A stretch of 64,000 nucleotides of DNA from Chryseobacterium piperi (GTDB lineage Bacteria; Bacteroidota; Bacteroidia; Flavobacteriales; Weeksellaceae), in contig NZ_CP023049.2 in NCBI RefSeq assembly GCF_002285635.2, positions 620,001 through 684,000 of the forward strand. Reading direction: 5' to 3'. Positions 42,771-51,992 of this stretch are shown piece by piece. The notes under the pieces were generated by a model. It had not been told where the DNA came from. It was given only the letters and a program-made list of their open reading frames with translations, and did no database searches. Numbering within the stretch: the stretch's first letter is position 1; every line of letters starts with the position of its first letter. The position numbers and the translations under genes were made by a program.

Positions 42771-43811
42771 ATGCGTTTGTTTAAAATATTTAGTGTAATT
42801 GTTGTATTGCTGGTAGGTGCATATGCGCTTTCCATGTACTACTTTGTGGAAGAAAATAAAAACTTTCAGATTGAAAAAGAGATTGATTATCCGGTGGATA
42901 AAGTCTTCCATCAATTCAACAATTTACAGAATTTTACCCGCTGGAATAATTTCTTTACAAGTTCCCCGTCTATTGACATTGACTACTATACGCCGTACGA
43001 AGGAAATGGAAGTGCAATAAGCTATATCGATCCTAAAAACGATACAGATGGAGAGATGTTTATCCGATACGAGAATAATAACCAAACGCTACGATATCAG
43101 CTTTTTGAAGACAAAAATGAGAACCCCACTCTTGTAGATGTTAAATTCAAGGCGATATCTCCTGAAAAAACAAAAATTACCTGGTATGTTCATACCCCTA
43201 AATTGCCTGTTCTAAGGAGGGTTGAAAACTTCTGGACCGAAGATCGTTTTGCTGATAATATCGATAAAAGCATGGTCAATCTGAAAAATGTTCTGGGAAA
43301 TAAAGTAGAAAAAGATAATCAGCTGGCAGCTATCAAATATGATAGTTTGATGGTTGAAAAAGACGAAGAAATAGTATTGTTGGGTATTAATGTCAGTGCT
43401 TCCAATAAAAAAGATGCTTTGTATAAAAATATTGTTATGAATTACAATAAGGTTTATAACTATGTAAGTATGGATTTAGGCAAAAGGGATGATGAATTTG
43501 GTTTTCCTGTTCTGATTACGGATGCTGATAATTACAAAGATAAAGAGGTGTCTTACTTTATGGGAATTCCTTTATCGAAAAAAATAGGAATTACAGATAA
43601 TAACTTTAGCTTCAGATCGGTAAGCCCTACTCAAAACTATGTGATGTATTACAAAGGGTCTTATGCCGGAAGAGTGAGAGCGATACAGCAACTCATCCAA
43701 AAAGCGAAGAAAGATCAAATGCGTTTTGGTGATATTCGTCAGGTTTTCATTGAACGCCCGATGGAGGATCAGGACGTGAACATGAAGCTTTCATTATCAG
43801 TCTACAAGTAA
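42771..43811 (+). CDS. Membrane-anchored SRPBCC/polyketide-cyclase-like protein
   Basis: 346 residues from ATG 42771 (MRLFKIFSVIVVLLVGAYAL). The frame begins 6 codons earlier, but those overlap the promoter. One N-terminal membrane helix is followed by a START/SRPBCC ligand-binding domain (IEKEIDYPVDKVFHQFNNLQ, KITWYVHTPKLP). A second domain (LSKKIGITDNNFSFRSVSPT, YYKGSYAGRVRAIQQLIQKA) resembles GyrI-like effector-binding modules. This layout is common in Bacteroidetes. The ligand is unknown. Confidence 0.82.
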   Translation: MRLFKIFSVIVVLLVGAYALSMYYFVEENKNFQIEKEIDYPVDKVFHQFNNLQNFTRWNNFFTSSPSIDIDYYTPYEGNGSAISYIDPKNDTDGEMFIRYENNNQTLRYQLFEDKNENPTLVDVKFKAISPEKTKITWYVHTPKLPVLRRVENFWTEDRFADNIDKSMVNLKNVLGNKVEKDNQLAAIKYDSLMVEKDEEIVLLGINVSASNKKDALYKNIVMNYNKVYNYVSMDLGKRDDEFGFPVLITDADNYKDKEVSYFMGIPLSKKIGITDNNFSFRSVSPTQNYVMYYKGSYAGRVRAIQQLIQKAKKDQMRFGDIRQVFIERPMEDQDVNMKLSLSVYK

Positions 43812-43880
43812 ATTCTTGGAAATTATTTTTTTTATGGTTTTTTTAATATTTTGAGGCGGTCTTAACTCGGTTTTTTTTAT

Positions 43881-43888
43881 TAAATTTG
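43881..43888 (+). promoter_or_regulatory. Putative -7 element of sucAB
   Basis: TAAATTTG matches TAnnTTTG and lies 46 bases upstream of the sucA ATG. A TTG at 43851 is 27 bases away, longer than usual, so only the -7 part is supported. Confidence 0.5.
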
Positions 43889-43934
43889 AGGATTAATTCG
43901 ACAAATAAATTTTAATAATAGATAAACTGTAATA

Positions 43935-46751
43935 ATGGACAGATTTTCATTCCTAAACGCAGCTCATTCTCAGTTAATTGAGGATTTATACCAACAGTAC
44001 TTAAAATTCCCGGATTCTTTAGAGCCATCATGGAAAGCCTTCTTTCAAGGCTTCGATTTTGCCTTGGAGAACTACGGTGATGAAGATAATATTCAATATA
44101 TCCAAGCTCCAGCTAACACTGCCCCGGCAGTACAGCAAATATCTCAGGCGGTATCAAACGGAGAAGTACCTGAGCACATCAAGAAAGAATTTAAGGTGGT
44201 AAACCTTATCGAAGCTTACAGAACAAGAGGTCATTTGTTTACAAAGACTAATCCTGTAAGAGAAAGAAGACACTACACTCCAACTTTAGACATTGAAAAT
44301 TTCGGTCTTAGTAAGGAGGATTTGAATACGAAATTCAACTGTGCTGTAGAAACAGGGATGAAAGAACCTGCAACACTACAGGATATTATCAAGCACCTGG
44401 AAAGCATCTATTGCGATTCTATCGGTGTGGAATACACGTATATCAACAACGTTGAAGAGAAAGATTTTATTAAAAAATGGTTACAGGTTAACGAAAACCA
44501 TCCAAGTCTTTCAGCTAATGAGAAAACTGAAATTTTATTGAAGTTGAATCAGGCTGTAGCTTTTGAAAACTACCTTCATACAAAATTTGTTGGTCAAAAA
44601 AGATTCTCTCTGGAAGGAGGGGAAACTTTGATTCCTGCATTGGATCAGTTGATTTCAAGATCTTCTCAGCTCGGAGTAGATGAGGTGGTTTTAGGAATGG
44701 CTCACAGAGGAAGATTGAACGTGTTGTCTAATATTTTTGGAAAGTCTTACAAGCAGATTTTCTCAGAATTTGAAGGAAAAGAATTTGAAGAAGATGTATT
44801 CTCAGGTGACGTTAAATATCACCTTGGATCTTCTAAAAAAATAAAGACAGCTTCTGGAGAAGAAGTTGCCATTAACCTGACTCCGAACCCATCACATCTG
44901 GAAACAGTAGCTGCTTTAGTAGAAGGTATTTGCCGTGCTAAAGTTGATGACAGATATAAAGGAGATTACTCAAAAGTTTTACCAATTGTTATTCATGGAG
45001 ACGGCGCAATTGCCGGACAGGGAATTGTATATGAGGTAGCACAGATGATGACTCTTGAAGGATACAAAACAGGAGGTACGGTACATATCGTTGTGAATAA
45101 CCAGGTTTCATTTACAACCAATTATGCTGATGCGAGATCTTCAACATACTGTACAGATATTGCAAAAGTTACTGAATCTCCGGTAATGCATGTTAATGCA
45201 GATGATGCAGAAGCAGTAGTACACGCAATTCACTTTGCAGCTGATTTCAGAGCTAAATTTGGAAAAGATGTTTACATTGATTTATTAGGGTATAGAAAAT
45301 ATGGTCATAACGAAGGTGATGAGCCTAGATTCACACAACCTAATTTGTATAAATTAATTTCTAAGCATCCTAACCCAAGAGAAATCTATAAAGAAAAATT
45401 AATTCAGGATAGCATTGTTTCCAATGAAGTTCTTAAGAAGATGGAGACTGATTTCAAAGCGCTTCTGGATAAAGACTTTGATGCTTCCAAGGAAATAGAA
45501 AAGAATGCAATGGATGTGTTTATGTCTGATGACTGGACCGATTATCCTATTGCGAAAAGAGGTGCTATGCAGTCATCGGTTGATACCAAGTATGACTTGG
45601 CTAAACTGAAGGAACTGGCGCTTAAAATGTCTACACTTCCGTCTGATAAAAAGTTTATTAATAAGATTACAAGACTTTTTGAAAACCGTATCAAAGCAAT
45701 TGAAGGTAATTCTTTAGATTGGGCATTAGGAGAATGGTTAGCTTATGCTACATTGCTTACTGAAGGACATAATATAAGAATTTCTGGAGAAGATGTAGAA
45801 AGAGGAACGTTCTCTCACAGACATGCTGTTGTCAAAACTGAAGATACAGAAGAAGAATATATTCCGTTAAGACATATTTCAGAAAGCAGATTTGATATTT
45901 ATAATTCTCACCTTTCGGAATATGGTGTTTTAGGATTTGATTATGGTTACGCTATGGTTTCTCCTAATACATTAACAGTTTGGGAAGCACAGTTTGGAGA
46001 CTTTGTTAACGGTGCTCAGATTATCGTTGACCAATATCTGGCTGCTGCTGAAGAAAAATGGAAAGTTCAGAATGGTTTGGTGATGTTATTGCCTCACGGT
46101 TCAGAAGGACAAGGAGCAGAACACTCTTCAGCGAGGTTAGAGAGGTTCTTAACACTTTGTGCAAATGAAAACATGGTAGTAGCGAATATTACTTCTCCTG
46201 CCAACTATTTCCATTTATTGAGAAGACAGCTGAAATGGCCTTATAGAAAGCCGCTAATCGTAATGAGTCCAAAATCATTATTAAGACACCCTAAAGTAGT
46301 TTCTCCATTGGAGGATTTTGCTAATGGTACTTTCCAGCCTATTTTGGATGATCCTACTGCTGATGCTAAAAAAGTTGAAAAATTAGTTCTTTGTTCAGGT
46401 AAATTGTATTTCGAGTTATTAGCTAAAAAAGAAGAGCTTAATGCTGATAATATTGCTTTAGTAAGATTCGAACAATTATATCCTCTACAAGCTGATGCTG
46501 TTGAAGCGATCTTCAGTAAATACGAGAACAAAAAAGAGGTAATCTGGGCTCAGGAAGAACCTGAAAATATGGGGGCATGGTCTTACATCTTAAGAAACTT
46601 CAGAGATACAGGAATTCAGGTAATTGCTCCTGTACCTAGTGGTGCTCCGGCTCCGGGAAGTCACAAGATGTTTGAAAAGAACCAAAATGCAGTAATCAAC
46701 AGAGTGTTCAATACCAATGATGCACCGGCAAAAAGACCTGTAACAGCTTAA
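43935..46751 (+). CDS. sucA: 2-oxoglutarate dehydrogenase E1 component
   Basis: Thiamine-diphosphate-dependent decarboxylase of the TCA-cycle 2-oxoglutarate dehydrogenase complex. 938 residues. The N-terminal MDRFSFLNAAHSQLIEDLYQ is the E2-contact region. VVLGMAHRGRLNVLSNIFGK, VIHGDGAIAGQGIVYEVAQM (metal/ThDP site) and LLPHGSEGQGAEHSSARLER are diagnostic. sucB follows after 39 bases. No E3 gene lies nearby, as is common. Confidence 0.98.
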   Translation: MDRFSFLNAAHSQLIEDLYQQYLKFPDSLEPSWKAFFQGFDFALENYGDEDNIQYIQAPANTAPAVQQISQAVSNGEVPEHIKKEFKVVNLIEAYRTRGHLFTKTNPVRERRHYTPTLDIENFGLSKEDLNTKFNCAVETGMKEPATLQDIIKHLESIYCDSIGVEYTYINNVEEKDFIKKWLQVNENHPSLSANEKTEILLKLNQAVAFENYLHTKFVGQKRFSLEGGETLIPALDQLISRSSQLGVDEVVLGMAHRGRLNVLSNIFGKSYKQIFSEFEGKEFEEDVFSGDVKYHLGSSKKIKTASGEEVAINLTPNPSHLETVAALVEGICRAKVDDRYKGDYSKVLPIVIHGDGAIAGQGIVYEVAQMMTLEGYKTGGTVHIVVNNQVSFTTNYADARSSTYCTDIAKVTESPVMHVNADDAEAVVHAIHFAADFRAKFGKDVYIDLLGYRKYGHNEGDEPRFTQPNLYKLISKHPNPREIYKEKLIQDSIVSNEVLKKMETDFKALLDKDFDASKEIEKNAMDVFMSDDWTDYPIAKRGAMQSSVDTKYDLAKLKELALKMSTLPSDKKFINKITRLFENRIKAIEGNSLDWALGEWLAYATLLTEGHNIRISGEDVERGTFSHRHAVVKTEDTEEEYIPLRHISESRFDIYNSHLSEYGVLGFDYGYAMVSPNTLTVWEAQFGDFVNGAQIIVDQYLAAAEEKWKVQNGLVMLLPHGSEGQGAEHSSARLERFLTLCANENMVVANITSPANYFHLLRRQLKWPYRKPLIVMSPKSLLRHPKVVSPLEDFANGTFQPILDDPTADAKKVEKLVLCSGKLYFELLAKKEELNADNIALVRFEQLYPLQADAVEAIFSKYENKKEVIWAQEEPENMGAWSYILRNFRDTGIQVIAPVPSGAPAPGSHKMFEKNQNAVINRVFNTNDAPAKRPVTA

Positions 46752-46790
46752 TAATAAATAATAATCAATTTAAAAAATAAAAAATACGAT

Positions 46791-48059
46791 ATGTCAGTTT
46801 TAGAAATGAAAGTTCCTTCACCGGGCGAATCAATAACAGAAGTTGAAATCGCGACTTGGCTTGTAAAAGATGGGGATTATGTAGAAAAAGATCAACCAAT
46901 CGCTGAGGTAGACTCAGATAAAGCAACTCTTGAACTTCCTGCTGAACAAAGTGGTATTATTACTCTAAAAGCAGAAGAAGGAGATGTTGTACAAGTAGGT
47001 CAGGTAGTTTGTTTAATTGATGTAGATGCTCCAAGACCGGAAGGTTCTGCGGCGGCTCCTGCACCAGCTGCAGAAGCTCCTAAACAAGAAGAGGCTCCTA
47101 AAGCTGCTCCAGCTCAGCAAGAAGCTCCAAAACCAGCTGCACAACCTGTAGCAGCAGCGGCTACTCAAACATATGCAACAGGAGCACCATCTCCTGCGGC
47201 TAAAAAGATTCTTGATGAGAAAGGTGTTGATGCCGGACAAGTTTCAGGATCTGGAAGAGACGGAAGAATCACTAAAACTGATGCAGAATTAGCTGCTGTT
47301 CCTTCTATGGGAAGTATATCTTCTACAACAGGATCAAGATCTACAACGACTACTAAACTTTCAGTTTTAAGAAGAAAAATTGCTTCAAGATTAGTTTCTG
47401 TAAAGAATGAAACAGCAATGTTAACGACTTTCAACGAAGTTGACATGTCTGAAATCTTCAGAATCAGAAAACAATACAAAGACGAATTTGCTCAAAAGTA
47501 TGGAGTTGGACTTGGTTTCATGTCTTTCTTTACTAAAGCGGTAACAAGAGCTTTACAAATGTATCCTGATGTGAATGCATCAATCGATGGAGATTTCAAA
47601 ATAAACTATGATTTCTGCGATATTTCGATAGCGGTTTCAGGTCCAAAAGGATTGATGGTTCCGGTATTGAGAAATGCAGAAGATATGACTTTCAGAAGCA
47701 TTGAAGCTAATATTAAAGACTTAGCGACTAAAGTAAGAGATGGTAAAATCACTGTTGACGAAATGACTGGAGGTACTTTCACAATTACAAACGGTGGTAC
47801 TTTCGGATCTATGATGTCTACTCCTATTATCAATCCTCCTCAGTCTGCAATCTTAGGAATGCATAACATCATTCAGAGACCTGTTGCTGTTGACGGACAA
47901 GTAGTAATCAGACCGATGATGTATGTTGCATTGTCTTACGACCACAGAATTATTGATGGAAAAGAATCTGTAGGATTCCTTGTAGCAGTAAAAGAAGGTA
48001 TCGACAATCCTGTTGAAATTTTAATGGGAGGTGACGAAAGAAAAGCCTTAGGATTATAA
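46791..48059 (+). CDS. sucB: 2-oxoglutarate dehydrogenase E2 (dihydrolipoyl succinyltransferase)
   Basis: 422 residues in three parts. The lipoyl domain has the modified lysine at about Lys44 in [13 protein letters not shown]. An Ala/Pro-rich linker follows, then an E3-binding domain ([20 protein letters not shown]). The catalytic domain has [15 protein letters not shown] near the C terminus. The single lipoyl domain and adjacency to sucA assign it to the 2-oxoglutarate complex. It differs from the orphan E2 at 62414-63727. Confidence 0.97.
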   Translation: MSVLEMKVPSPGESITEVEIATWLVKDGDYVEKDQPIAEVDSDKATLELPAEQSGIITLKAEEGDVVQVGQVVCLIDVDAPRPEGSAAAPAPAAEAPKQEEAPKAAPAQQEAPKPAAQPVAAAATQTYATGAPSPAAKKILDEKGVDAGQVSGSGRDGRITKTDAELAAVPSMGSISSTTGSRSTTTTKLSVLRRKIASRLVSVKNETAMLTTFNEVDMSEIFRIRKQYKDEFAQKYGVGLGFMSFFTKAVTRALQMYPDVNASIDGDFKINYDFCDISIAVSGPKGLMVPVLRNAEDMTFRSIEANIKDLATKVRDGKITVDEMTGGTFTITNGGTFGSMMSTPIINPPQSAILGMHNIIQRPVAVDGQVVIRPMMYVALSYDHRIIDGKESVGFLVAVKEGIDNPVEILMGGDERKALGL

Positions 48060-48087
48060 ATTTTAATAAAATTATAATATAACTTAC

Positions 48088-48117
48088 AATCTCGTCTTAA
48101 AAAAGGCGAGATTTTTG
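48088..48117 (+). terminator. Terminator of sucAB
   Basis: AATCTCG and CGAGATT flank a 12-nt A-rich loop and are followed by TTTTTG, 29 bases after the sucB stop. Confidence 0.8.
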
Positions 48118-48142
48118 TATTTATTTAAACAAATAATAAGCG

Positions 48143-48529
48143 ATGTTCTCAAAAATAACTTCTAATATCAAAGTTTCAGTAGTTCCTGAATATGATAGTA
48201 AAAATAGTTACCCTTCTGAAAACCGTTATGTTTTTAAGTATAATATTACCATAGAAAATGACGGTGGTTTTCCTATAAAAATCCTGAAAAGAAAATGGCT
48301 GATCTTCGATGTAGGATTCGGTTATACGGAAATTATAGGTGACGGCGTAATAGGATTGACACCAGAAATCTCTACAGGAGAGAATTTCGGTTACTTTTCT
48401 AACGTAATGTTACGTTCAGGAGTAGGAAATATGAGTGGCAAGTATCTGGTGAAAAATATGGATACCCAGGAAAGTTTTGAGATAGACATTCCGAAGTTCA
48501 ACCTGCTTTCAGAAGTTTTAAGCAATTAA
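48143..48529 (+). CDS. apaG: ApaG domain protein
   Basis: 128 residues, all beta, matching ApaG: ITSNIKVSVVPEYDSKNSYP, YVFKYNITIENDGGFPIKIL, LKRKWLIFDVGFGYTEIIGD, GVIGLTPEISTGENFGY and SGKYLVKN. ApaG is a fibronectin-III-like protein linked to divalent-cation and diadenosine tetraphosphate phenotypes, but its biochemical role is unsettled. Its stop codon directly abuts the stop of the converging exonuclease gene with no room for a terminator. Confidence 0.93.
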   Translation: MFSKITSNIKVSVVPEYDSKNSYPSENRYVFKYNITIENDGGFPIKILKRKWLIFDVGFGYTEIIGDGVIGLTPEISTGENFGYFSNVMLRSGVGNMSGKYLVKNMDTQESFEIDIPKFNLLSEVLSN

Positions 48530-49084
48530 TTAGAGCAGTTTGATTTTCGGTTGCATATATTCATGAATTTCTTCATTGCTGCTGAGGAATAACTTTTCAA
48601 AGGCTAATAAAGAAATTTTTGCACAGGCTTCAGCATCGTCTCCAGCCCTGTGATGGTTAAGACTGATCTGATGATATTCTGCCAAATGCTTTAAACCATA
48701 TTTAGGAAGATAATTCCATGATTTCTTAGCCAGCTGTATACTGCAAAGGTAATTCAGTTTTGGCGTAAACATTCCATAATGATTAAGGCAGCCTCGTAAA
48801 ACACCGGCATCAAAACTTGCATTATGAGCGATCATTAACGTTCCATACATCATCTCTTCCACCTCATACCAGATTTCATCGAAAGTAGGGGCATCTTTTA
48901 CATCTTCGGGTACAATTCCATGTACTGCTACATTAAACCTACTGAAATAGGGAAAACTAGGAGGCTTTATCAGCCATGTTTTTGTTTCAACAATTTTAGA
49001 ATCCTGAACAATACAGACCCCCAGCTCACAAGCTGAACTTCTGTCATTGGTTGCTGTTTCGAAATCTATTGCACAAAAATCCAT
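48530..49084 (-). CDS. DnaQ-like 3'-5' exonuclease (DEDDh)
   Basis: 184 residues with the full DEDDh set: CAIDFETATNDRSS (Exo I, Asp and Glu), MIAHNASFDAGVL (Exo II) and HHRAGDDAEACAKI (Exo III His and Asp). It resembles single-domain exonucleases of the ExoX/DnaQ type acting on 3' ends of DNA or RNA, and may serve proofreading or repair. It converges with apaG and is separated by 90 bases from the glycosyltransferase. Confidence 0.92.
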   Translation of the reverse strand: MDFCAIDFETATNDRSSACELGVCIVQDSKIVETKTWLIKPPSFPYFSRFNVAVHGIVPEDVKDAPTFDEIWYEVEEMMYGTLMIAHNASFDAGVLRGCLNHYGMFTPKLNYLCSIQLAKKSWNYLPKYGLKHLAEYHQISLNHHRAGDDAEACAKISLLAFEKLFLSSNEEIHEYMQPKIKLL

Positions 49085-49174
49085 TTAAAAGATACTTAAG
49101 AATTAAGAAGGTATAAGTTATGAATTATTTTAATAATAGCGTAGGGATGAGGCTATATTACTAAGGGTATTCTA

Positions 49175-50143
49175 TTAAAGAAAATGTTTAAAAATAAGCC
49201 ATTTACTTTGGTAAAAGTGATCTATTTGTTTCTTTTGGCGAAGCTTCCAGGTTCCGGGAAGTTGAGCGTAAAATCCGAAATGAGCTCTAACCACTGCCCA
49301 TAAATGTGGAAACCCATATTTAAAGCCAAAATAAATTCCGGCAACTCCATCTAAACACAATCTGAAGAAGATAAGTTCTATAAGCTTTGGAAAAGGAAGA
49401 TTTTTAAGCATCATAGACAGGTTATTCCGTATGTTTAAATAGGTTTTCTGAGCACTCTGTTTATTTAAAGTGCCTCCGCCAACATGATAAACAGTAGATT
49501 TTCCTGTATAATAAATTTTCTTTCCGGTATTAATAAGTCTCCAGCATAGATCTATTTCTTCCTGGTGGGCAAAGAACCTTTCGTCAAACCCATTCTGTTC
49601 CCAAAAATCTTTAGATCGAATAAAAAAACAGCATCCGGAAGCCCAGAAAATTTCTGTCTCATCATTGTATTGACCATGATCTTCTTCCACATCATCAAAG
49701 ACCCTTCCTCTGCAATAAGGGTATCCTAGATTGTCTATTAATCCGCCGCCGGCGCCGGCAAATTCAAAATGGTTCTTATTGTTATAAGATAAAACCTTAG
49801 GTTGGATAGCCGATACCTCAGGTTTCTTTTCAAATAGCTCAATAACAGGATTAATCCAGTTTTCAGTAACTTCAACATCTGAGTTGAGAAGGCAGAAGTA
49901 CTCAGTCTTTATTTGTTTTAAACCTACATTATAACCTCCTGCGAAGCCATAATTTTTATCATTTTTAATAATTTTTACTGTGGGAAAGTTGGTATTAAGG
50001 TATTCTAAAGAATCATCAGTAGAAAGATTGTCGATCACGTAAACATCTGCATCTTGAGAAAAATGAATGACACTCGGGAGGAATTTTTCAAGCCAGTTTT
50101 TACCGTTCCAGTTTAAAATAACAACTGCTAATTTTTTTGACAT
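49175..50143 (-). CDS. Glycosyltransferase family 2
   Basis: 322 residues, GT-A fold: LAVVILNWNGKNWLEKFLP, KNYGFAGGYNVGLKQ, the metal-binding LLNSDVEVTENWI (DxD-like SDV) and WASGCCFFIRSKDFWEQNGF. The C-terminal amphipathic or hydrophobic region (LIELIFFRLCLDGVAGIYFG) suggests membrane association. Acceptor unknown; likely cell-envelope polysaccharide or glycolipid, because it lies 5 bases downstream of a lipid A-type acyltransferase gene. Confidence 0.92.
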   Translation of the reverse strand: MSKKLAVVILNWNGKNWLEKFLPSVIHFSQDADVYVIDNLSTDDSLEYLNTNFPTVKIIKNDKNYGFAGGYNVGLKQIKTEYFCLLNSDVEVTENWINPVIELFEKKPEVSAIQPKVLSYNNKNHFEFAGAGGGLIDNLGYPYCRGRVFDDVEEDHGQYNDETEIFWASGCCFFIRSKDFWEQNGFDERFFAHQEEIDLCWRLINTGKKIYYTGKSTVYHVGGGTLNKQSAQKTYLNIRNNLSMMLKNLPFPKLIELIFFRLCLDGVAGIYFGFKYGFPHLWAVVRAHFGFYAQLPGTWKLRQKKQIDHFYQSKWLIFKHFL

Positions 50144-50148
50144 CTGAT

Positions 50149-51033
50149 CTATATTTTTTCTGAATCAAAAGTTTTGATTGAATCCTGATATTTCCATCTT
50201 CTGTGTGACCACAGATAATTATCAGGACGTTTATGCAATGTGTTTTCTAATAATTTATGAAATTTCTTTACTACCTCATGCTCAACAAATTTTTCTCCAT
50301 CAGGATAGATTCTGTGATAATTGACCTGATAAAAACCACGCTTCACCTTTTTCATTTCACAATAAATAAACGCAAGATCCATTCTGGTCGCTAATTTATC
50401 ATATCCAATAAAAACAGGGGTTTTTTGATTAAGAAAATTAAGACCGTAGTTGACATGAGAAACATGGGGGCTCTGATCTGCGACAAACATATAAATTGAC
50501 TCACCGTCATTTTTGGTCCTGAAAATATTAAGAATAACCTCATTGGCTTCCAGAGCCTGGTTTCCGAATTTATTACGGACCTTTTTCATTTGGTTTTCCC
50601 AAAAATCACTGTTTACTTTTCTGTATACGGGGTGACAGTTCTTTTGAGGGACAATTCTAGCCAAAGCATTAATCCATTCCCAGTTGAATACATGTCCTGC
50701 AAGTAGGATAATGTTCTTCCCTTCAGCCTTTGCTTCATGGAACAGCTCCTGGTTGATATGCTGCATCCGAACCCTGGCCTCAGTTTCAGAAATACTGAAT
50801 GACTTTACGGTTTCCACTAAATAATCGGAAAAATTCAGGTAGAATTTTTTTCTTATTTCTTGTATCTCTTCTTCAGATTTATCCGGAAAAGAGTTTTTGA
50901 TATTCTGAGTGATTACTTTTTTTCTATAACCTACGAGGTTATAGTTTAGAAAAAAAATAATATCCGAAAAAATATATAATATTTTTAACGGGAGCTTAGA
51001 TATCAGGTATAGTATTTTTATCAGAAAATTCAT
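50149..51033 (-). CDS. Lysophospholipid/lipid A acyltransferase (LpxL/HtrB family)
   Basis: 294 residues with an N-terminal membrane anchor (ILYLISKLPLKILYIFSDII). The acyltransferase His-x4-Glu motif is in LLAGHVFNWEWINALA, and FVADQSPHVSHVNYGLNFLN is characteristic. It transfers an acyl chain onto a lipid A precursor or related envelope lipid at the inner membrane. It starts an operon with the glycosyltransferase (5-base gap). A TAAATTTG element lies 8 bases upstream of the ATG. Confidence 0.9.
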   Translation of the reverse strand: MNFLIKILYLISKLPLKILYIFSDIIFFLNYNLVGYRKKVITQNIKNSFPDKSEEEIQEIRKKFYLNFSDYLVETVKSFSISETEARVRMQHINQELFHEAKAEGKNIILLAGHVFNWEWINALARIVPQKNCHPVYRKVNSDFWENQMKKVRNKFGNQALEANEVILNIFRTKNDGESIYMFVADQSPHVSHVNYGLNFLNQKTPVFIGYDKLATRMDLAFIYCEMKKVKRGFYQVNYHRIYPDGEKFVEHEVVKKFHKLLENTLHKRPDNYLWSHRRWKYQDSIKTFDSEKI

Positions 51034-51041
51034 AAAACAGG

Positions 51042-51049
51042 CAAATTTA
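51042..51049 (-). promoter_or_regulatory. -7 element of the acyltransferase operon
   Basis: TAAATTTG on the minus strand ends 8 bases before the ATG at 51033, predicting a very short or absent 5' leader. No TTG at a standard distance was found. Confidence 0.45.
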
Positions 51050-51070
51050 GTGATAATAAAAATATGGTTC

Positions 51071-51078
51071 TATTTTTG
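51071..51078 (+). promoter_or_regulatory. -7 element of the thioredoxin-like gene
   Basis: TATTTTTG matches TAnnTTTG and is followed by CTGC; the ATG is 34 bases downstream. It is back-to-back with the acyltransferase -7 element. Confidence 0.45.
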
Positions 51079-51112
51079 CTGCTAATAAGTATTATTTTTT
51101 TACTTTTATGCT

Positions 51113-51682
51113 ATGAAAAAATTGTCAATAACAGCTTTCCTGATGCTAAGTACTCTTATTTTTTCTCAGGAAACAAAAATAACTCCTGATGTTAAGGATT
51201 CAAGAGATAAAGCGTTGTTGGTAAAGGCTGACCATGCAGAATTGGAGGCTAAGAAGAAAGCCGCTGAAGAAAAAGCCAAATTACCTAAACCTTATAATCC
51301 TAAAGCTGATGCCCAGAAAGATATCGAGAAACTGATTGCACAAGCTAAGAAGGAAAATAAAAATATCATGATTCAGGCTGGTGGAAACTGGTGTATCTGG
51401 TGTCTTAGGTTTATTCAGTTTGTACAGACTACCCCTGAACTGAAGCAGATTGTTGATAAAAACTATCTGTATTATCATCTTAATTATTCTCCTGATAATA
51501 AGAATGATAAAGTTTTTGCAAAATATATTAATATAAAGGAGCAACAGTTTTACCCATTCTTTATAATATTGGATAGTAATGGAAAGAAAATCCATATTCA
51601 ACAAAGTGAAGTATTAGAAGATGGGAAAGGGTATAGTAAAGAAAAAGTAAAAGAATTTTTAGAAAAAGGAAAAGTTCTTTAA
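51113..51682 (+). CDS. Exported thioredoxin-like protein
   Basis: 189 residues with a signal peptide (MKKLSITAFLMLSTLIFSQE). A Lys/Glu/Ala-rich helical stretch (about 35-75) precedes a thioredoxin fold with the redox pair Cys94-Ile-Trp-Cys97 in GGNWCIWCLRF. The cis-proline loop is in QQFYPFFIILDSNGK. It probably acts as a periplasmic thiol reductase or oxidase. It is monocistronic, with a strong terminator shared with the small peptide gene on the other strand. Confidence 0.88.
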   Translation: MKKLSITAFLMLSTLIFSQETKITPDVKDSRDKALLVKADHAELEAKKKAAEEKAKLPKPYNPKADAQKDIEKLIAQAKKENKNIMIQAGGNWCIWCLRFIQFVQTTPELKQIVDKNYLYYHLNYSPDNKNDKVFAKYINIKEQQFYPFFIILDSNGKKIHIQQSEVLEDGKGYSKEKVKEFLEKGKVL

Positions 51683-51685
51683 AAT

Positions 51686-51726
51686 AAAAAAGCTCTTTTT
51701 AATGAGTTAAAAAGAGCTTTTTTATT
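51686..51726. terminator. Bidirectional terminator between thioredoxin-like gene and GG-leader peptide
   Basis: AAAAAAGCTCTTTTT and AAAAAGAGCTTTTTT form a long stem with an 8-base loop and run-out tracts on both sides. Confidence 0.9.
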
Positions 51727-51728
51727 TT

Positions 51729-51923
51729 TTAATCGCATGTTGAAACATGCATAGAGCCTCCTCTTCCGTTAGCGTCATAACAAGCGGCGCCTCCTTCATA
51801 TTGGACACATGAAGTACAAGAGCTTACATAAACTATGGAGCCATCAGAACATGATGCTGCACAAGACTTTCCTCCGATGATTATTCGTAAATTTTCTCGG
51901 GATAATTTTTTTAAATTTTTCAT
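51729..51923 (-). CDS. Bacteriocin-like small peptide with double-glycine leader
   Basis: 64 residues. The N terminus MKNLKKLSRENLRIIIGG has the consensus of Chryseobacterium GG-leader ('bacteriocin-like') peptides, with cleavage expected after Gly18. The core of 46 residues is rich in Ser, Gly and Cys, with six cysteines in KSCAASCSDG, VSSCTSCVQY, AACYDANG and STCD, suitable for three disulfides. No peptidase-containing ABC exporter, modification enzyme or immunity gene is nearby, so processing must occur in trans. Antimicrobial or signalling activity is family-based inference. Confidence 0.85.
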   Translation of the reverse strand: MKNLKKLSRENLRIIIGGKSCAASCSDGSIVYVSSCTSCVQYEGGAACYDANGRGGSMHVSTCD

Positions 51924-51992
51924 AATTATGGTGTTTAACGTTCACCAATAAATATATACAAAATTGTCTAAAATTATCTGATTTGTAATTGT

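Noticed and set aside
47013-47240. Cys/Ser/Arg-rich minus-strand frame opposite sucB
   Set aside because: It is the complement of the Ala/Pro-rich linker codons of sucB, not a cysteine-rich peptide.
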